Below, one piece after another: positions 22,150 to 37,100 of a stretch of 64,000 bases of DNA (position 1 is the stretch's first letter; each line of letters starts with the position of its first letter). The DNA lies in the NCBI RefSeq assembly GCF_005239225.2, contig NC_133296.1, positions 6,510,001-6,574,000 on the forward strand, written 5' to 3'. The notes below the pieces were generated by a model. That model saw only the letters and a program-made list of their open reading frames with translations. It was not told where the DNA came from and did not search any database. Made by a program: the position numbers and the translations under genes. The DNA is from Populus alba. Lineage: Eukaryota; Streptophyta; Magnoliopsida; Malpighiales; Salicaceae.

Positions 22150-24545
22150 ATAGAACTCTAAAACGCGTGGGGAAAGCACTGTAGCTTTCCCCACGCCTCC
22201 TATGCATCAGTGAATGAAAGCCTTTTTTTTTTTCCACGCCTCACTTTACTCATTATTAATATATTATTATATTATATTATTTAACTGTCTTATTTTTTTT
22301 TCGTTTTTATTTTTTTTTGTTTTTTCTTCACGCCTCACTTTACTCATTATTAATATATTATTATATATATTATATTATTTAACTGTCTTATTTTTTTTTG
22401 TTTTTTTAATGAATTTTTTTTTGTTTGATTAGTTGTTGATGTTAAATTTCTTTCTATTTAATTATCAGACTTTCATAACATGTATCCTGGCTTGACGGGT
22501 TAACTTGGTTTGATGGGTTAACCCGGTTAACTTTAGGTAAACTCGTTAATTTTTTTATTTATTTAGTTATCAAACTTTCATGATGCGAATTCCAGATTTG
22601 ACGGGTTAATCCAGTTAATTCATATTTTTTTTCTTTTTCTTCATTAGTTTTTTTTTTCTGTTGGTTTTTTTCTTTGTTTTTTTCTTTTTAATCAATTTAT
22701 TTAATTATCACACTTATATGACACGACCTTACAGCCATACCTACATCCAAGACTATTGGATCTGGTATTGCAGCCACCCCCACTTAAACTTGGTCATGTA
22801 AGTTTAATGTTATTATTAATATTATAAATATTACTCTTAGGTCAGGTGTTGCAGCCAAACCAAAGATTATTGGGTATAGCTTTGCAGAAAGACCTAACAC
22901 TTTTAAATATTAATTTTTTTTATATATTTTTTATACAAAAAAATGACCCACGACACTGCAGCAGCTTTTGGTTTTTTTTTTCTTTTTTTCCTGTAGCAGT
23001 TTTTTTTCACTGTTAGTTTTTTTTTTTTTTTTTTTGCTTTTGTTTCTTTTTTTTTTTATCCAAAATTGACTTCTTTGTCTTTGTTTTTTTCTTTTTTTTA
23101 TTTTTTTTTCAAAATTATCTTTACTAATATTTTTAAATATTGAGCTGGTTGAAAATTTAACTATGTAGTTTTTTTTTTAAAAAACATTGTGGATTGCTAT
23201 AATATTCTCATACATTGTTTTTTTTTTTTTATGATTTATTTTTTTTTTCAAAATGGTCTTTGTAGACTTTATTTTTTTTTATATTAAGTTGGTTGAGAAT
23301 TTAGCTTTATAGTTTTTTTTTTTAAAATAATATGAATTGCTACAGTGTTTCCCTTACATAGTTTTTGTTTTGCTATAGTGTTTCCCCACAAATTTAAAAA
23401 AAAAATTATATTTATCGAATTTATTTTTTTAATGTTGAGCTAAATAATAATCAAACTTTAGCTTTCCCCACATGTTTTTTTTTTGTTTTTTCTTTTTTCC
23501 AAAATTGTCAATTTTTACATTTTTTTTTCAAAATTATTTTTGTTGATTTTATTTTTTTACTATTGAGCTGGTTGAAAATTTAGTTTTTTTGTTTATTTCT
23601 TTAAGACAATGTAGCTTTCCCCACGTGTTTTTTTTTCCTCTTTTGTTTTCTTTTTTTTTACATGTTTTGTTTTTCATTTATTTTACCCAAAATTGAATTT
23701 TTTAAATAATAATAATAATCTTTGTCGCTTTTTTTTTTTTTATATTGATCTGGTTGAAAACTTAGCTTTGTAGCTTTTTTCAAAAAAAAAAAAAATATAT
23801 GGATTACTACAATATTAGCTGTTTTTTTTCTTTTTATTTTTTTTTCATGAATTTTTTTTGTTTGATTTAGTTTGTTAATATTAAATTTTTTTTTATTTAG
23901 TTATCAGATTTTTATGATATGGATCTCGGGTTTGATGGGTTGACCTGATTTGACGAGTTATTTTTATCATTTAGTTTAGTTTGTTAAAGCTAATTTTCTT
24001 TCTATTTAATTATCAGACTTTCATACCTTGATGACACGTATCCTAGGCTTGACGGATTAACTTGGTTTGAGGGGTTAACCCAGATAATTATGGGTAAACC
24101 CGTCATTTGTTTTCTATTTAGTTATCAAACTTTCATGACGCGAATCCCAGGTTTTACGGGATAACCTGGTTTGAAGGGTTAACCCAATTAATTCATTTTT
24201 TTTCTTTTTCTTCATTAGTTTTTTCCTTCCTGTTGATTTTTTTTCTTTTTTTTAATTAGTCTATTTAATTATCACACTTTTATGACACGACCTTATAGTC
24301 ATACCCACATCCAATATTCTTGAGTCCGGTGTTGCAGTCAAGCTCACTTAAACTTAAGTCATGCAAGTTTAATTTTATTATTAATATTATAAATATTACT
24401 TTTAGGTCAGGCGTTGCAGTCAAACCCAAGATTCTTGGGTATGGCCTTTGCAAAAAAACCCAAGATTTTTAAATTTTTGTTTTTTTTAATATTTTTAAAT
24501 AAAAAAAAATGACCCGCGACATCGCGCGGGTCATGTGTCAGTAAA
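22150..24545. repeat. T-rich complex repeat block with perfect hairpins
   Basis: Starts at a perfect 13-bp stem (22165-22177 with 22184-22196; loop ACTGTA) and ends near an 8-bp GC-rich stem GACCCGCG-acatcg-CGCGGGTC-like hairpin (24511-24532). Inside, a segment TATCAGACTTTCAT ... GACGGGTTAACCTGGTTTGA...GGGTTAACCC recurs about five times (near 22465, 22565, 23900, 24010, 24115), separated by T-rich runs. A second unit (ACACGACCTTA...GTCATACCCACATCCAA) occurs at about 22720 and 24285. A 60-base direct repeat lies at about 22240-22300 and 22330-22390. The block at 55.06-57.87 kb carries the same motifs on the opposite strand. Confidence 0.75.
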
Positions 24546-24649
24546 TATATATTTTTAAATTAACTTCAATTTAATTTATTTCTAGCATGTCATTTAATAA
24601 ATCCAAATAAGAGTATCATATATTATTAAGAATTTAATTGGTTGAGCTA

Positions 24650-24870
24650 TTTTGGTGAGTGTTTGAAAAAATGGTAAATGTTGTTTTGCAAAATATTTTT
24701 TGCTTGAAAATATATTAAAATAATATTTTTTATTTTTTAAAATTTATTTTTGACATCAATATATTTAAAAAATTTAAAAATAATAAAAAATTAATTTAAA
24801 ATTAAATTTTTTAAAATTTTAACAAAAAGGAAGAAGTTAGATCTAAATTCCAAACGGGTCTTTCAATAAG
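24650..24870. repeat. MITE-like dispersed repeat
   Basis: AT-rich sequence starting GAGTGTTTG and ending CCAAACGGGTC, with an internal ATTAAAATAATATTTTTTATTTTTTAAAA core. Related sequences occur at about 21900-22075, 47555-47640, 61110-61215 and 62020-62180. The inverted CAAAC/GTTTG ends suggest a small nonautonomous DNA element. Confidence 0.45.
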
Positions 24871-24959
24871 ATATTTTCACCTTTAATTTGAATGTCAATG
24901 GACTATAATGCTCCTTCTTTGTCCATAACTGTTCTAAGGAGACATTGTTTTTTTTTTTT

Positions 24960-25187
24960 TTTTAAAAATATAAACTGATTAATTGAGAGATTAAACGTTC
25001 AAGTATTTATATAACAAAAGATGAAACCTTAGGGACTGATATGTATTTATTTTGATACCGACGATAGTAAAGAAAATCGTCGTACAAGTATCTAAAGAAG
25101 AGTCATCGTCGTCGTTCTCTGGCATCCCTAAAATGGAATGATTGAAGAAATTAGGAACCCTAAAACCAAGAAGAAAAGAAAATCGAA
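24960..25187 (+). promoter_or_regulatory. Promoter/5' UTR of the large 26-exon gene
   Basis: The 190 bases before the start codon are less AT-rich. GAACCCTAAAACC (telo-box-like) sits about 30 bases upstream of the first ATG. No clear TATA box is seen, which fits a broadly expressed gene. Confidence 0.4.
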
Positions 25188-28100
25188 ATGGAGATAGAAA
25201 TGGAGGCGAGAGTGAAAGCACTGAGCTACAAAGTGAAAGGAATGTCAAGAGAATCTCCTTCTCAAAAAGCTTCTCATGTCCTCGACACTGACCTTCGCTC
25301 TCACTGGTCTACTGCCACTAACACCAAAGAGTGGATCCTTCTCGAACTTGATGTATGCAATCGTCATTTTTCAATTCAATAACATCTTCTTCTATAATCA
25401 TAAACTCAATTTTTAGCTCTGATTTTGATTTTCAGGAACCTTGTTTGTTATCGCATATTCGAATATATAACAAGTCGGTGCTTGAATGGGAAATTGCAGT
25501 TGGTTTACGTTATAAGGTAGACCAGCCATTTAGGTTTTGCTTGCATTTCATCTATTTTTTTTTGGTGTTTTTATGTTTTTTATTGTTAGAATGTTTGCTG
25601 GAAACTAGAGGCTAGGAGTATTCTTTCTCGCTTTCTTAAAATTCGATCCGGAAACTTCTTAGGTAGCTTTTTTTGTTGTTGTGCCTTTTGTGTATTGAAT
25701 GTCTTGTAGAGCGTGGTAATGATTTTTTTTCCCTGTATAACTAGCCGGAGGCATTTGTTAAAGTTCGGCCAAGATGTGAAGCGCCTCGTCGTGATATGAT
25801 TTACCCTATGAACTACACTCCATGTCGCTATGTCCGGATATCTTGCTTACGGGGAAATCCCATAGCTATTTTTTTCATTCAGGTATATGAGGATTAATCT
25901 GCCCTTTCTGCTTTGGATCACCGTGTTATCATAATATCATATAATAGCTTCATTTTCTCTTTTGATTTAGCTCATTTTTGTTATCTAGTAGTTAGTGCCT
26001 TTTTGAACTATCTAGTCCCGTGCCAGCCACTGATTTCTTCTATAAGGCATGGGAAATAAATATTGTTTTACTGATAACAAACTTAACAATAAGGGATTAA
26101 AGTATTTTTCCTTAAAACTTTTGTAATTTTCAGATATTCGAGATTTTGTATTGGTTGATATTAATGGTCTTGACTCACTTTCAGTTAATTTCATTACTCA
26201 CCCTTTTCTGAATTGCTTAATGTAACTTTCGAGTGAATTTCATTACTAGCTCCGCAATTACTGTTTGATCTCTGTTTATTGGTGCTAAAGTTAGTGCTGT
26301 TGCTTCCTTGCAGCTGATTGGGGTTTCGGTGGCTGGTCTTGAACCGGAGTTTCTACCAGTTGTTAATCACTTGTTGCCAAACATTATATCACACAAGCAA
26401 GATGCTCATGATATGCATCTTCAGGTGGATCACGTTATTTATACAATCTCCAATTTAGATGTATTTCTTTAATCAGATTATCATTTTTCCTTGCCTTCTG
26501 ACTGCTGTTGTTTGTAGTTGCTTCAAGACATAACAAACCGGTTGCTTGTCTTCCTTCCCCAACTTGAGGTATTGTATTTGCTTATTTTTGCAGAGGAACT
26601 TGATTTTGATTTTTATTGTTATTTCTAATTTTGTTTATCTGCTATTATAGATTAGCATACTGTTTTCCTTACTTTGCAGGCAGACTTAACCAGCTTCTTA
26701 GATGCTCCTGAGCAAAACTTACGTTTTCTTGCAATGCTTGCTGGTCCATTGTACCCAATACTTCACATTGTGAATGAAAGGTTGGTTAACTTGCTAAATA
26801 TCTTCCATGCATGCTCTAAGCTTTAGCTTTCAACAACCTTTTAAGAGATGTCACTTCCAAAGCTTTTGTGTTTCCTGCTTTCTCTACCTTATGTCTATTC
26901 TTCTCTGGCATTTTGTCTTTCTCATCCAAATATAGGTTTGTAATCATTGTGGTGTTTATATTACAAACAATGATGTATAGTACAACTGAGGTTGACAACA
27001 GGATAATTAAGTTTCTAATTGTTTCAAGAGAAATTTGTGATTGCAAATGTAGAAATGATGTCAGTGGTGTCAATGATTTCTGCCTCGTCACTGAACCATT
27101 TTTCACCTTCACAACACATTGCTTGTTGGAGGATGAATGGAATAATTTCAAAAAAATTGTTTTTTCAATAATTAGAAATTATATCATATTATATTTTGTT
27201 TCTCAACTTCAATATCTAGCTATTTTAGTCATATAATATTTAGTGGTAACTGTGGAATATTTTTGTCCTAGTTTTTTTTTCTTAAGGTTTCATTAGGGTT
27301 TAGCTATCCATAAAACCTATTGCTATGCATGTGCTATCTGGTTTAAATTTTGGGGGCAACCAAGGGTAAGGTCAACTAGAGATCTTCATCCAATGTTTTT
27401 CAAGTTCTAGATAGTGCTTCTACAGGATCAAAGATTTAATTCAACCCCAACTACTGTTGGATGCTTTAAGAGTGTCCCACTTCATGGCTTTAAAGAGCTA
27501 AGCTTTCTGTGAGAGTTAAATTGTAAACGCAGATTTAGCCCTTAAATTTAATGTTGAATTTCATGAAAAAAAATAAATGAAATAGAAGTAGTCAAAATCC
27601 AAATGGGGAACTTGACAGTAAACTTTTTCATGCAATTAAAGTGCTTTCGACAGAAACCCCCCTAGTTAAAGTGCGGAACGATAATGTGTAAAGAATCACT
27701 TTGGTTTAAGGTTTTCTTCTTCTTTTCCTTTTAGGGTTCAATCAATTTAATTTTAGCTTAGTTTGTCTTTAAGTTCCTAAAGTTTGGCACAGTTAAAAAT
27801 TTAAATGATGTGCTTGTAGAACCATTATAATATTCTTTGTAGTGCACATATTTTAGCAGGAAAGGTGGAGTATGGAGGTTGTGATATTTCATTGCATGGT
27901 TAGATGTTAGGGACTCCTGTGTGGTTTTAGAAGCAGATGAACTTAAATTTCACCAAACTAAAACTTAAGGATTTGAAAATAAATTATACTTATTGTAATT
28001 GTTATTATTTTTACCTCTACTGCTGCTTTGACTAGAGTGAATAACAGTCATTTGAGCTTTATCGGTCTTCTCTGTTTTATTTCTGTGTTATGGTAGTGGA

Positions 28101-31100
28101 TTTTCATTTCTGGCAGATGAGAGTAAAGGGTAATTATGTTGACTTTTCTGGATTTGTCCTGGCATTGTGGAAAGAATGGATGCTTGTGCTGTGGGGGGAT
28201 GAGCCTAGAAGTGTCCTCATCCTCTTCGACCTCTTGTATACTTAGGAACTTCATTCTCAAAGAATTATACCCCAATTGAGCTGATCATTATGGTTGGAGA
28301 TTTGTAAAGTAGTGATGCCTGGATTCTATGTACTGTCTTGCTATGAAGCCTTTTGCCGAGTACATGCTCCTGGAAGTCACAAAAAAAGGATTCCAATTTC
28401 CTTGTGAATTTTAAGAAGTCCCAAGTTTGGCACATCCAATTATTTCCCTATCTTTTATCACCATTCATCTGCTTCTTGGCAAATTTTCTTGTATATAATG
28501 ATTTTGCTTACAATTATCTTTTATTTTTTTCCTTGGGTTTGGTTCTGATGGTTTTTTTGTTTCTTTTGCACTTGTAGCATCTTCAAGATGTATTTTCCTT
28601 TTGGACACACTCACATATCATGGGAGTAATCTAACTCAATGGTTATTATTGTGTTGATACTATAGAGAAACTGCGAGGTGTTCAGGCAATATCTCCGATC
28701 TTGATGTTCTTAAGAGCAATCAACCATCATCTTCCTTAACTGTTTCTTCTAACTTTGAGGTAGCATCTGATATTCTTGTTTCTTTGTCATCTGTTATGTT
28801 TTGCTTTGGCTTGATGTGCATAGTCAGTCAGCAGTTTGACAACTTCAAGTTTCCTGAAGGATTGAGAAACTACATGTTCATATATATAGGGTTGAATGTT
28901 GTTGGATGAGTCTTTGTTCAATGTTGTTTTTCTAACTATCTTGCTGATTAATCTTGTATTAAGCATTTCCCTTGCACCTTGCTTTTCAAATGGACCTTTT
29001 TTTTTTTCTCTTTTAAATTTTCTTTGAATGGAGATGGTGTGTCTGACCTTTTTGCACTTGCAGCCAAGAAGATCACGGAGCGCTTCTTCATTTGTATCAT
29101 CCACTTCTAGTTCCATGGTATTCCGACCTGATGTGATTTTTGTGCTGCTGAGAAAGACATATAAAGAATCTGATCTGGGCACTGTTTGCAGAATGGTAAT
29201 GGATCTATCTTAGCCTCTTTACACGTTAGTGCTTTACTGTCAACTTACAGGCGCTACGTTTTAACTTACTGATAGATTCCCTTTATTTTAGGTGTCTAGA
29301 ATTCTGCATAAGCTTATAGAGCCTGTTGCAGTGCAAGAAACATCAACCACTGCCAGTGATGTTGCATCTGTCATGGATGAGACATCAAAATCTGAATTAT
29401 CTAATCCTGTTCCACTTCTTGATTACTCAAGCTTGTTTGGAGAAGAATTCCAGATACCTGATGATCATTGGGACTCTAGCATTCTTAGTGTCCTTGATAT
29501 AGGGGCGGTGGAAGAAGGGATTTTACATGTTCTTTATGCTTGTGCGTCACAGGTTGATTTCAATTTTATTGATACAATACCCTTAATTAACCATTATTTG
29601 ATGTCTTTCTTTTTGCTACGTTCGTATGAGTGAATTTTCTTTCAATTTCTGTGTATTTTGCAGCCTTTGCTTTGCCGCAAATTGGCAGAGAACACTTCTG
29701 AATTTTGGTCTGCTTTACCACTTGTACAGGCATTACTTCCAGGTCAAGTATCACATAATGACCATCTGTACTGGAATTTCTTAACTTGCAGTTGTTGTTT
29801 TAGCATCCGAGTTTCCATATTATCTCGTACAACTTCCAAAATAATAATATTCTGCTTGGAGGTTGTCTTCTTTTTGTATGTGTTATTTTTCCTTTGTATT
29901 ATCTTGTCAAACTCTAATTATTAGTTTTCTACCCCAGAGCCAAGCAATAGCCTAAGATTATTATTTACTGGAGAAAGAGTCAAACTGCTGTGTAAAACTT
30001 GTTATGCAATTAGTATTTTGTCTATCTAACTGTTAGCTTTGATCTTTAAGCAATGTAAATCATTTTCTTAATTTCTAAAATCTTCAGGTGCCAATTGGAG
30101 TTTGACTTGCATAGCTCCTCTAATATTTTTTTTTTTGTTGTTTTCAGAAATGAAATTTTTATTAGATAAATGGAATACTTTAAAACATCATATTTGAAAA
30201 TCAACACCCATGATAAGAAAATGCTCGACAGAACATTAAATTTAATGGTGGCTTGAGGGCAGTTAGATTTTTGCAGAAAGTTATGGTATGATGTTAACCT
30301 ATGAGTTACTCCTCGTGTAATCTAAACCTACCTTATATGTATTGCGTCTCATTATCATGAGAAGGTCATTTAATTGCTGGCTATGCAGTAGTTAGTTTTC
30401 AATTCTGTTGTATTCCAACATTTTCATCTTCAAGAATTTAAAACCATTGTTCACCCAACTTTCTTGAGATTACCTTGCTGAATTTGGCATATTCTTTTGT
30501 GATTTCTTAGCACTTCGTCCATCTGTGAGCAGCCTTGGTGATCATTTTGATGACAACTTTTCCCCATGGAAACAGCCTTTTGTGCAGCAAGCCCTTTCTC
30601 AGGTTACAGTTGCTGCTATCATTAACTTTTTAATCTTTCATATTCTTTTCTGTGCTGTGTGATATTCCTGGAAAGCCATTTCAAGATTGTATTGTGCTTA
30701 CCATTGTGGTTATGATTGCAGATTGTAGCTACATCGTCTTCGACATTGTACCACCCACTTCTTCATGCCTGTGCTGGATATTTATCATCATTTTCACCAT
30801 CACATGTTCGTCATTCTCAATTTTCTTTCCTATCCTCATAGCATGTGACCTCTCTTTTCTCTATAATGTCAGCCTTTTGTTTTCATTTAACTGAGAGAGA
30901 AGTTACCCTATAATTTCTTTGTTTCATCAAGCTTACATAAACAGTGGTGTGACTGAATGTTGAAATTGGAATTATGAAGTGGTTACACCTGTACATAATT
31001 TGGCCATTCAGATGCAAATCTTAAAGGGTATTTTTACCTTTCTATTAACATGTAAGGTTGCAAATATGATGCATTTTTTGGTTTGGGTTTCTCATCAAGC

Positions 31101-34100
31101 TTACATGGACAGGTGATTGAGTGGCTGAATTGAAATTGTTAAGTGGTTACATCTATACATAATTTGGCTATTCGGATGCAAATCTGAAGTGTCTTTTTAC
31201 CTCTCTAGTAACATGCTAGGCAACAAATGTGCTGCATCTTAGTTTGGTTTTTAAAAAGCACCAAATTGTGAATTTTCCAAGACCACATTTTGATCGATTT
31301 CTAAATTCCAAAATCATGGTTTTGGAAATCGTCAAAAACTGAGTGTGTATGTTTTGGCTCCACTTGTCTTTTCCCAACTCTGACAATCCCAAACACAATT
31401 TGTCTGGTGTTAATGGTTCAAGGCACTAAATGGGACTATAAGAATTTACTGGTGTGTGCTATAATACAGCTGTCCCTCTGTATTGGCAAAATTGCTTCTA
31501 AGAAGTACTTATTCCTTTCTTTCCTTGAAATTCAATGCGCTCACATAGGAACCAACCACCATAAGGTTTACTTCTTCTGCAGGCTAAGGCTGCATGCATT
31601 TTAATTGATCTGTGTTCAAGTGTCCTAGCTCCTTGGATGGCTCAGGTCATTGCAAAGGTTGGTGGTGCACCTGTAGCCTACAGTTTGGTTTTTGATTTCT
31701 TATTTCACATACTTATCTTGTTCATGATATCCTGATTTGAACTGATAATGATATAGGTTGACCTAGCTGTAGAGCTTCTAGAGGACCTTCTGGGCACAAT
31801 TCAGGTGTGTGTATCACTCTTTGCATTATTGTGTTTATGCAATTTGTTGAGCAGAGAAAACATACTTATGTGCATGAACTTTCACTGCTTTATTCCTTTG
31901 GAAGTAAAATATCTGAGTCCAGGAGATCAATATGATGGACTCTTACAACGGAATACCAGTTTCTTCCAAATCAAGATATCTTTGCTGGATCTGCTGTCAC
32001 AAGCATTGTTTTAACTTTTTTATTAACCAGAATAACAGATAATATTAGGGAGGTTTGTCATCCTAATCAAGTTGATTGTTGTCGGATAACATTATATATT
32101 TATCATATTTTATAATATAGTTGCATTTTCTACTATATATTAAGATGTTCATGGTATCCACTCATGTTTGTGCAATGTGTTATGTATGCAGAACTAAATT
32201 TGTGATAAACATTTAAGAATGTGTACTGGAAATTGCTAATGCACTATATGGTTATTCTTCTATTTATTTCATAATTTGCTGCTGACTACTTTTTCTTCCA
32301 CATGTATATTGGAGGTTTTAGGTTTTTTTCATTATGCTTTTCAGGGTGCTCGTCATTCTTTGGCCCGAGCCCGTGCTGCCCTCAAATATATTGTGCTGGC
32401 CCTTTCTGGGCACATGGATGATATACTAGGGAAGTATAAGGTACCCAGTCATGTTTTAGTGGTTGTGTTACTTGTTTGTTATATATTTTTGTGGATCCAA
32501 GTGCCCCAAAATTTTGACAAAGAAACTCATGAACATTAGTCTCTCTCAATGGTTAAATTTGAATGCTGTCTTGAATATGAATGATTAGTGCTCCATAATT
32601 GCTGTGGAGATTCTTACTGTTGAATGCCGCCCACGTTTCGCCTAATTATTCTAATGCGGCAGTGATTATTGCTACTTTTCTTGTCGTTAATAGTGGTGTG
32701 TATTTTGTGCCCGTTTCAAATAGAGTAAAGGGAGACAACTTGAATTGGGAAAGAAAAACTAGGGATTTTAACTAAAGTACTCCCACCCCTGAAGAAAAGA
32801 TAGGCGTTCTTATTATCGTTATGATGTAACTTTCAGGAAGTGAAGCACAAAATTCTCTTTCTTTTGGAGATGCTAGAGCCTTTTCTCGATCCTGCCATCT
32901 ATGCACTGAAGAGCACAATAGCTTTTGGAGATGTTTCTTTCACTTTTCTGGAAAAGCAGGAGCAGACTTGTGTAACTGCCCTGAATGTCATCCGTACAGC
33001 AGTGCAAAAGCCTGCTGTTCTTCCTTCTTTGGAATCTGAATGGAGGCGTGGATCAGTTGCCCCTAGGTATCAGATACCTGCATCGTGATGGTGATAGAGT
33101 CTTATTCTTAAGTAAAACCAAACTTTTCTTGTTTTTCTTGAAAACAACAAAAAGAAAATTGATAGAAAGCTCATGGATATATCTTAATTTTATATAACTT
33201 GTGACAAATAATAAATCAACAACTATCAACAGGTTCAAATTTCACTAGTCTTCATTCAAAATATTGAATCATTTTCTTGTTTCATATTCTTCTTGTGAAT
33301 TAAGACATCAGATGATATGCGCCTGTTATATTGGATTAATAGTGGATTCACACTGTTTTTTGCAGTGTACTTCTCTCAATATTGGAACCTCACATGCAAT
33401 TGCCTCCTGAAATTGATCTTTGCAAGTCTTCTGTTTCTAAAAGCCTTGAGCATGAAGCATCAACTGCCTCCTCCCACGCTTCCCTGGTTCGCCAAGGGGG
33501 AGATTCTTCAAAATCAAATAACCAAGATGAGGTGGATGTTTCTGATGCAGGTGTAAAGATGGATATATTCGAAGATGTCAGTCTTCTTTTTGCTCCTCAA
33601 GAGCTACAGACCATAGTTCTGACAAATGTTTCAAGCAGTCCCAACAAACATATCTTGGATTCCAACCACAAGGATGCCAATTCAGAGCTGAACCATGTAA
33701 TTGAAAAAAAAATTGTTGACGAGTTGCAGAATGGCTTGGTGTTAGATTGTGGTTTCATTGCAGAATACTGTAACTTGCAAGCAGACTATTTTCAACTTAT
33801 AAACTACCGTGATTGTGAGCTTAGGGCCTCTGAATATCAGCGTTTGGCTTTGGACCTACACTCAGAGAATGAGATTACCATTGAAGGTCATGATGCTGCT
33901 ATTGATGCTTTGCTTCTGGCAGCAGAATGTTATGTCAATCCCTTTTTTATGATGTCTTTCAGATCCAGTCCAAAGGTGATTCCTGTTAACATTGGTGACA
34001 ATAAAAAAGGAAAAAATTATGAAATCTCAGAGCTGCGGAATGCTTGTAAAAAGAATAGTTGTGACTTGGAAACAATAGCTCTTCTCGAAAAAAAAAAGGG

Positions 34101-37100
34101 ACAAGATTGTCCTTCAACTACTGCTTGAGGCTGCTGAATTAGACAGGAAGTTTCAGAGGACATCAGATTACTACCCTGATGGAATTGTCCAACAAGTCAT
34201 AAAGTTGTCTCCCCTTGATGTACAATCTACAGATGCAATTACATTGGTTCGACAAAATCAAGCTTTATTGTGTAGTTTTCTTATTCAGCGACTGAAGAAA
34301 GATCAACACTCCATGCATGAAATTCTTATGCACTGTCTTGTCTTTTTGTTGCACTCAGCCACACAGCTCCACTGTGCTCCTGAAGAAGTGATTGATTTCA
34401 TATTAGAATCTGCTGAGCATCTTAATGGGATGCTAACCTCGCTCTATTATCAGTTAAAAGAAGGCAATCTGCGGCTGGATCCGGAAAAGATACATGGGGT
34501 GCAAAGGCGGTGGATGCTGCTTCAAAGGTTGGTAATTGCTTCAAGTGGCGGTGAAGGTTCAGATTTTGTGGTCAATATCAATAGTGGGTTTCGGTGTGGA
34601 AACTTAATTTCACCATCAGCCTGGATGCACAGAATACCTACATTTTCTTGCAGTGCTTCTCCTCTTGTTAGGTTTCTTGGTTGGATGGCTATATCTCGAA
34701 ATGCAAAACAGTATATAGAGGAGCGGCTCTTCCTTGCTTCAGATCTGTCACAACTTACACATTTACTATCTATATTTGCAGATGAGCTTGCAGTAATAGA
34801 TAATGTCATTGACCAAAAATACGAAGATGATAAGATTGAACAATCAGGAATTAAACAAGATATGCTGATTCACCAAAGGTCTAAAGCTGCCGATCAGCAT
34901 GGAGACCAGTCTTTTCATGTCATCTATCCTGATCTCAGTAAATTCTTTCCAAATTTAAGAAAGCATTTTGAATCTTTTGGGGAGAACATTTTGGAGGCTG
35001 TTGGATTGCAGTTGAGATCTCTTTCATCCAGTGTTGTGCCTGATATATTGTGCTGGTTTTCTGATTTGTGTTCCTGGCCATTTTTTCAAAAGAACCAAAT
35101 TACTTCTCAAAATAGTTATGTTCATTTGAAAGGTTATGTTGGGAAGAATGCCAAGACAATCATACTTTACATTTTAGAAGCCATCATAATCGAGCACATG
35201 GAAGCAATGGTGCCAGAGATACCTCGGGTGGTGCAAGTGCTGGTATCCCTTTGTAGAGCCTCTTATTGCTGTGTGTCATTTCTTGAATCAATAATGCATC
35301 TGCTGAAGCCTATCATTTCATATTCATTATGCAAGGTATCTGCTGAGGAAAAAAAATTAGTTGATGATTCATGTCTTAATTTTGAGTCACTGTGCTTCGA
35401 GGAGCTTTTTATTGATATTAGACAGAAAAATGAGAGTCAAGATCTGACAGCAGGAAAGGACTACAGCAGAGCATTGACAATTTTCATTCTGGCTTCTGTC
35501 TTTGGTGATTTGTCTTTTCAGCGTAGAAGAGAAATATTACAGTCCTTAATTTTGTGGGCGGATTTTACTTCTTTTGAGCCAACCTCTTCTTTCCATGACT
35601 ACCTATGTGCATTTCAGACTATTTTGGTAAGCTGCAAGATTTTGTTAGTCAAGACATTAAGAGTCTTTGGTGTTTGCAAATTGCAGATGCCCCATGTTTC
35701 TGATACTAGCACAGGAACACTTAGTGATAGTAGAACAGAACTTAGTTTGTGGTTTCTCAGTGATGTCTTCCATAGCTCTTGTCCACCCAAGATTTCCGAG
35801 GAGCTGGAAAGTAATATCTTTGATGATATAGCCTCAAAGCAGAAGGATTGTGATTTATCTGTTGAAGAAATAGAAGACTTTTCTAATGACTTAGAGAATC
35901 TCATTGCCAAGCTTAATCCAACTATTGAGCTCTGCTGGAATCTACATCATCGGTTGGCAAAGAAGCTGACTATTACATCAGCTCAGTGTTTAATGTACTC
36001 AAGATGCTTATCTTCAATTGTGCTGCAAGTTCAAAACACTCAAGAGAATGGCAGTGAAAATTCTTTTGCGTTCAAGCCTGTTGACTGGTTTCCAGTTCAT
36101 TGGAGGACTGGTCTGGAGGCACTTGCTGAAGTCATTATGAAGCTCCAGGAAAGCCATTGCTGGGAAGTTGCTTCTCTCATGCTTGATTGTCTACTTGGAG
36201 TACCTTGTTGTTTTCCGCTGGATAATGTTATCAATACCATCTGTTTGGTAATACAAAGTTTTTCTTGCTGTGCACCAAAAATATCTTGGCGCTTGCAATC
36301 TGATAAATGGTTGTCTATGCTGTTTGCAAGAGGTTTCCATAATCTCCATGAGAGTGATGGGCATCTTGCTGATCTGTTTGTTACACTGCTGGGTCATCCT
36401 GAGCCTGAGCAACGGTTTGTTGTTCTTCAGCACTTGGGTAGATTGGTTGGCCAAGACATGCATGGAGAACCAGTTATACAGTCTAATACCATTAGTTATA
36501 AGTTACTATCACCAGACTTAGTTCTTTCAGTTCCTGAGTCATTTCTGTCTCTTGTGGTGTCAAATACTTGGGATCAGGTGGTTTTGTTGGCATCATCTGA
36601 TTCTTTATTGCCTTTGAAGACTCGCGCTTTGGCACTTCTTGTAGCTTATATGCCATATGCAGGCAGGCAGCAGTTACAATCCCTTCTTGCTGCAGCTGAT
36701 AGTGCTCTCCATGTTCTGGGAAAGGTTACATATCCAACATGTGAAGGTCCATTATTACAGCTTTCGTTGGCACTTTTTGCTGGTGCCTGCCTGTACTCTC
36801 CTGCTGAAGACATTTCCTTGATATCTGAAGATATATGGAGGAATATAGAGACCATAGGATTGTCAAGAAGTGGTATATCCCTTTGTTATTTTGTGCAGTA
36901 TAATAGAAATGTGACCAATGTGATACCTGTTCATTAATGTAACTTCTTTTCTTCTGCTCTCTGGTTTCCCTTATTTTGCAGAAGGCAAGCTTGGTGGTCT
37001 GGAGAAAAATGCTTGTGAAGTCTTGTGTAGATTGAGAAATGAAGGGGATGAAGCAAAAGAGGTGTGTTCTGGGATTCAGCTAAGCCTTGGCAAATTTCCT

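Noticed and set aside
24511..24532. Helitron 3' end
   Set aside because: A GC-rich hairpin is present, but no CTRR terminus follows within the usual distance.
34522..36855. Several minus-strand ORFs inside exon 17 of the large gene
   Set aside because: Shadows of the coding strand.
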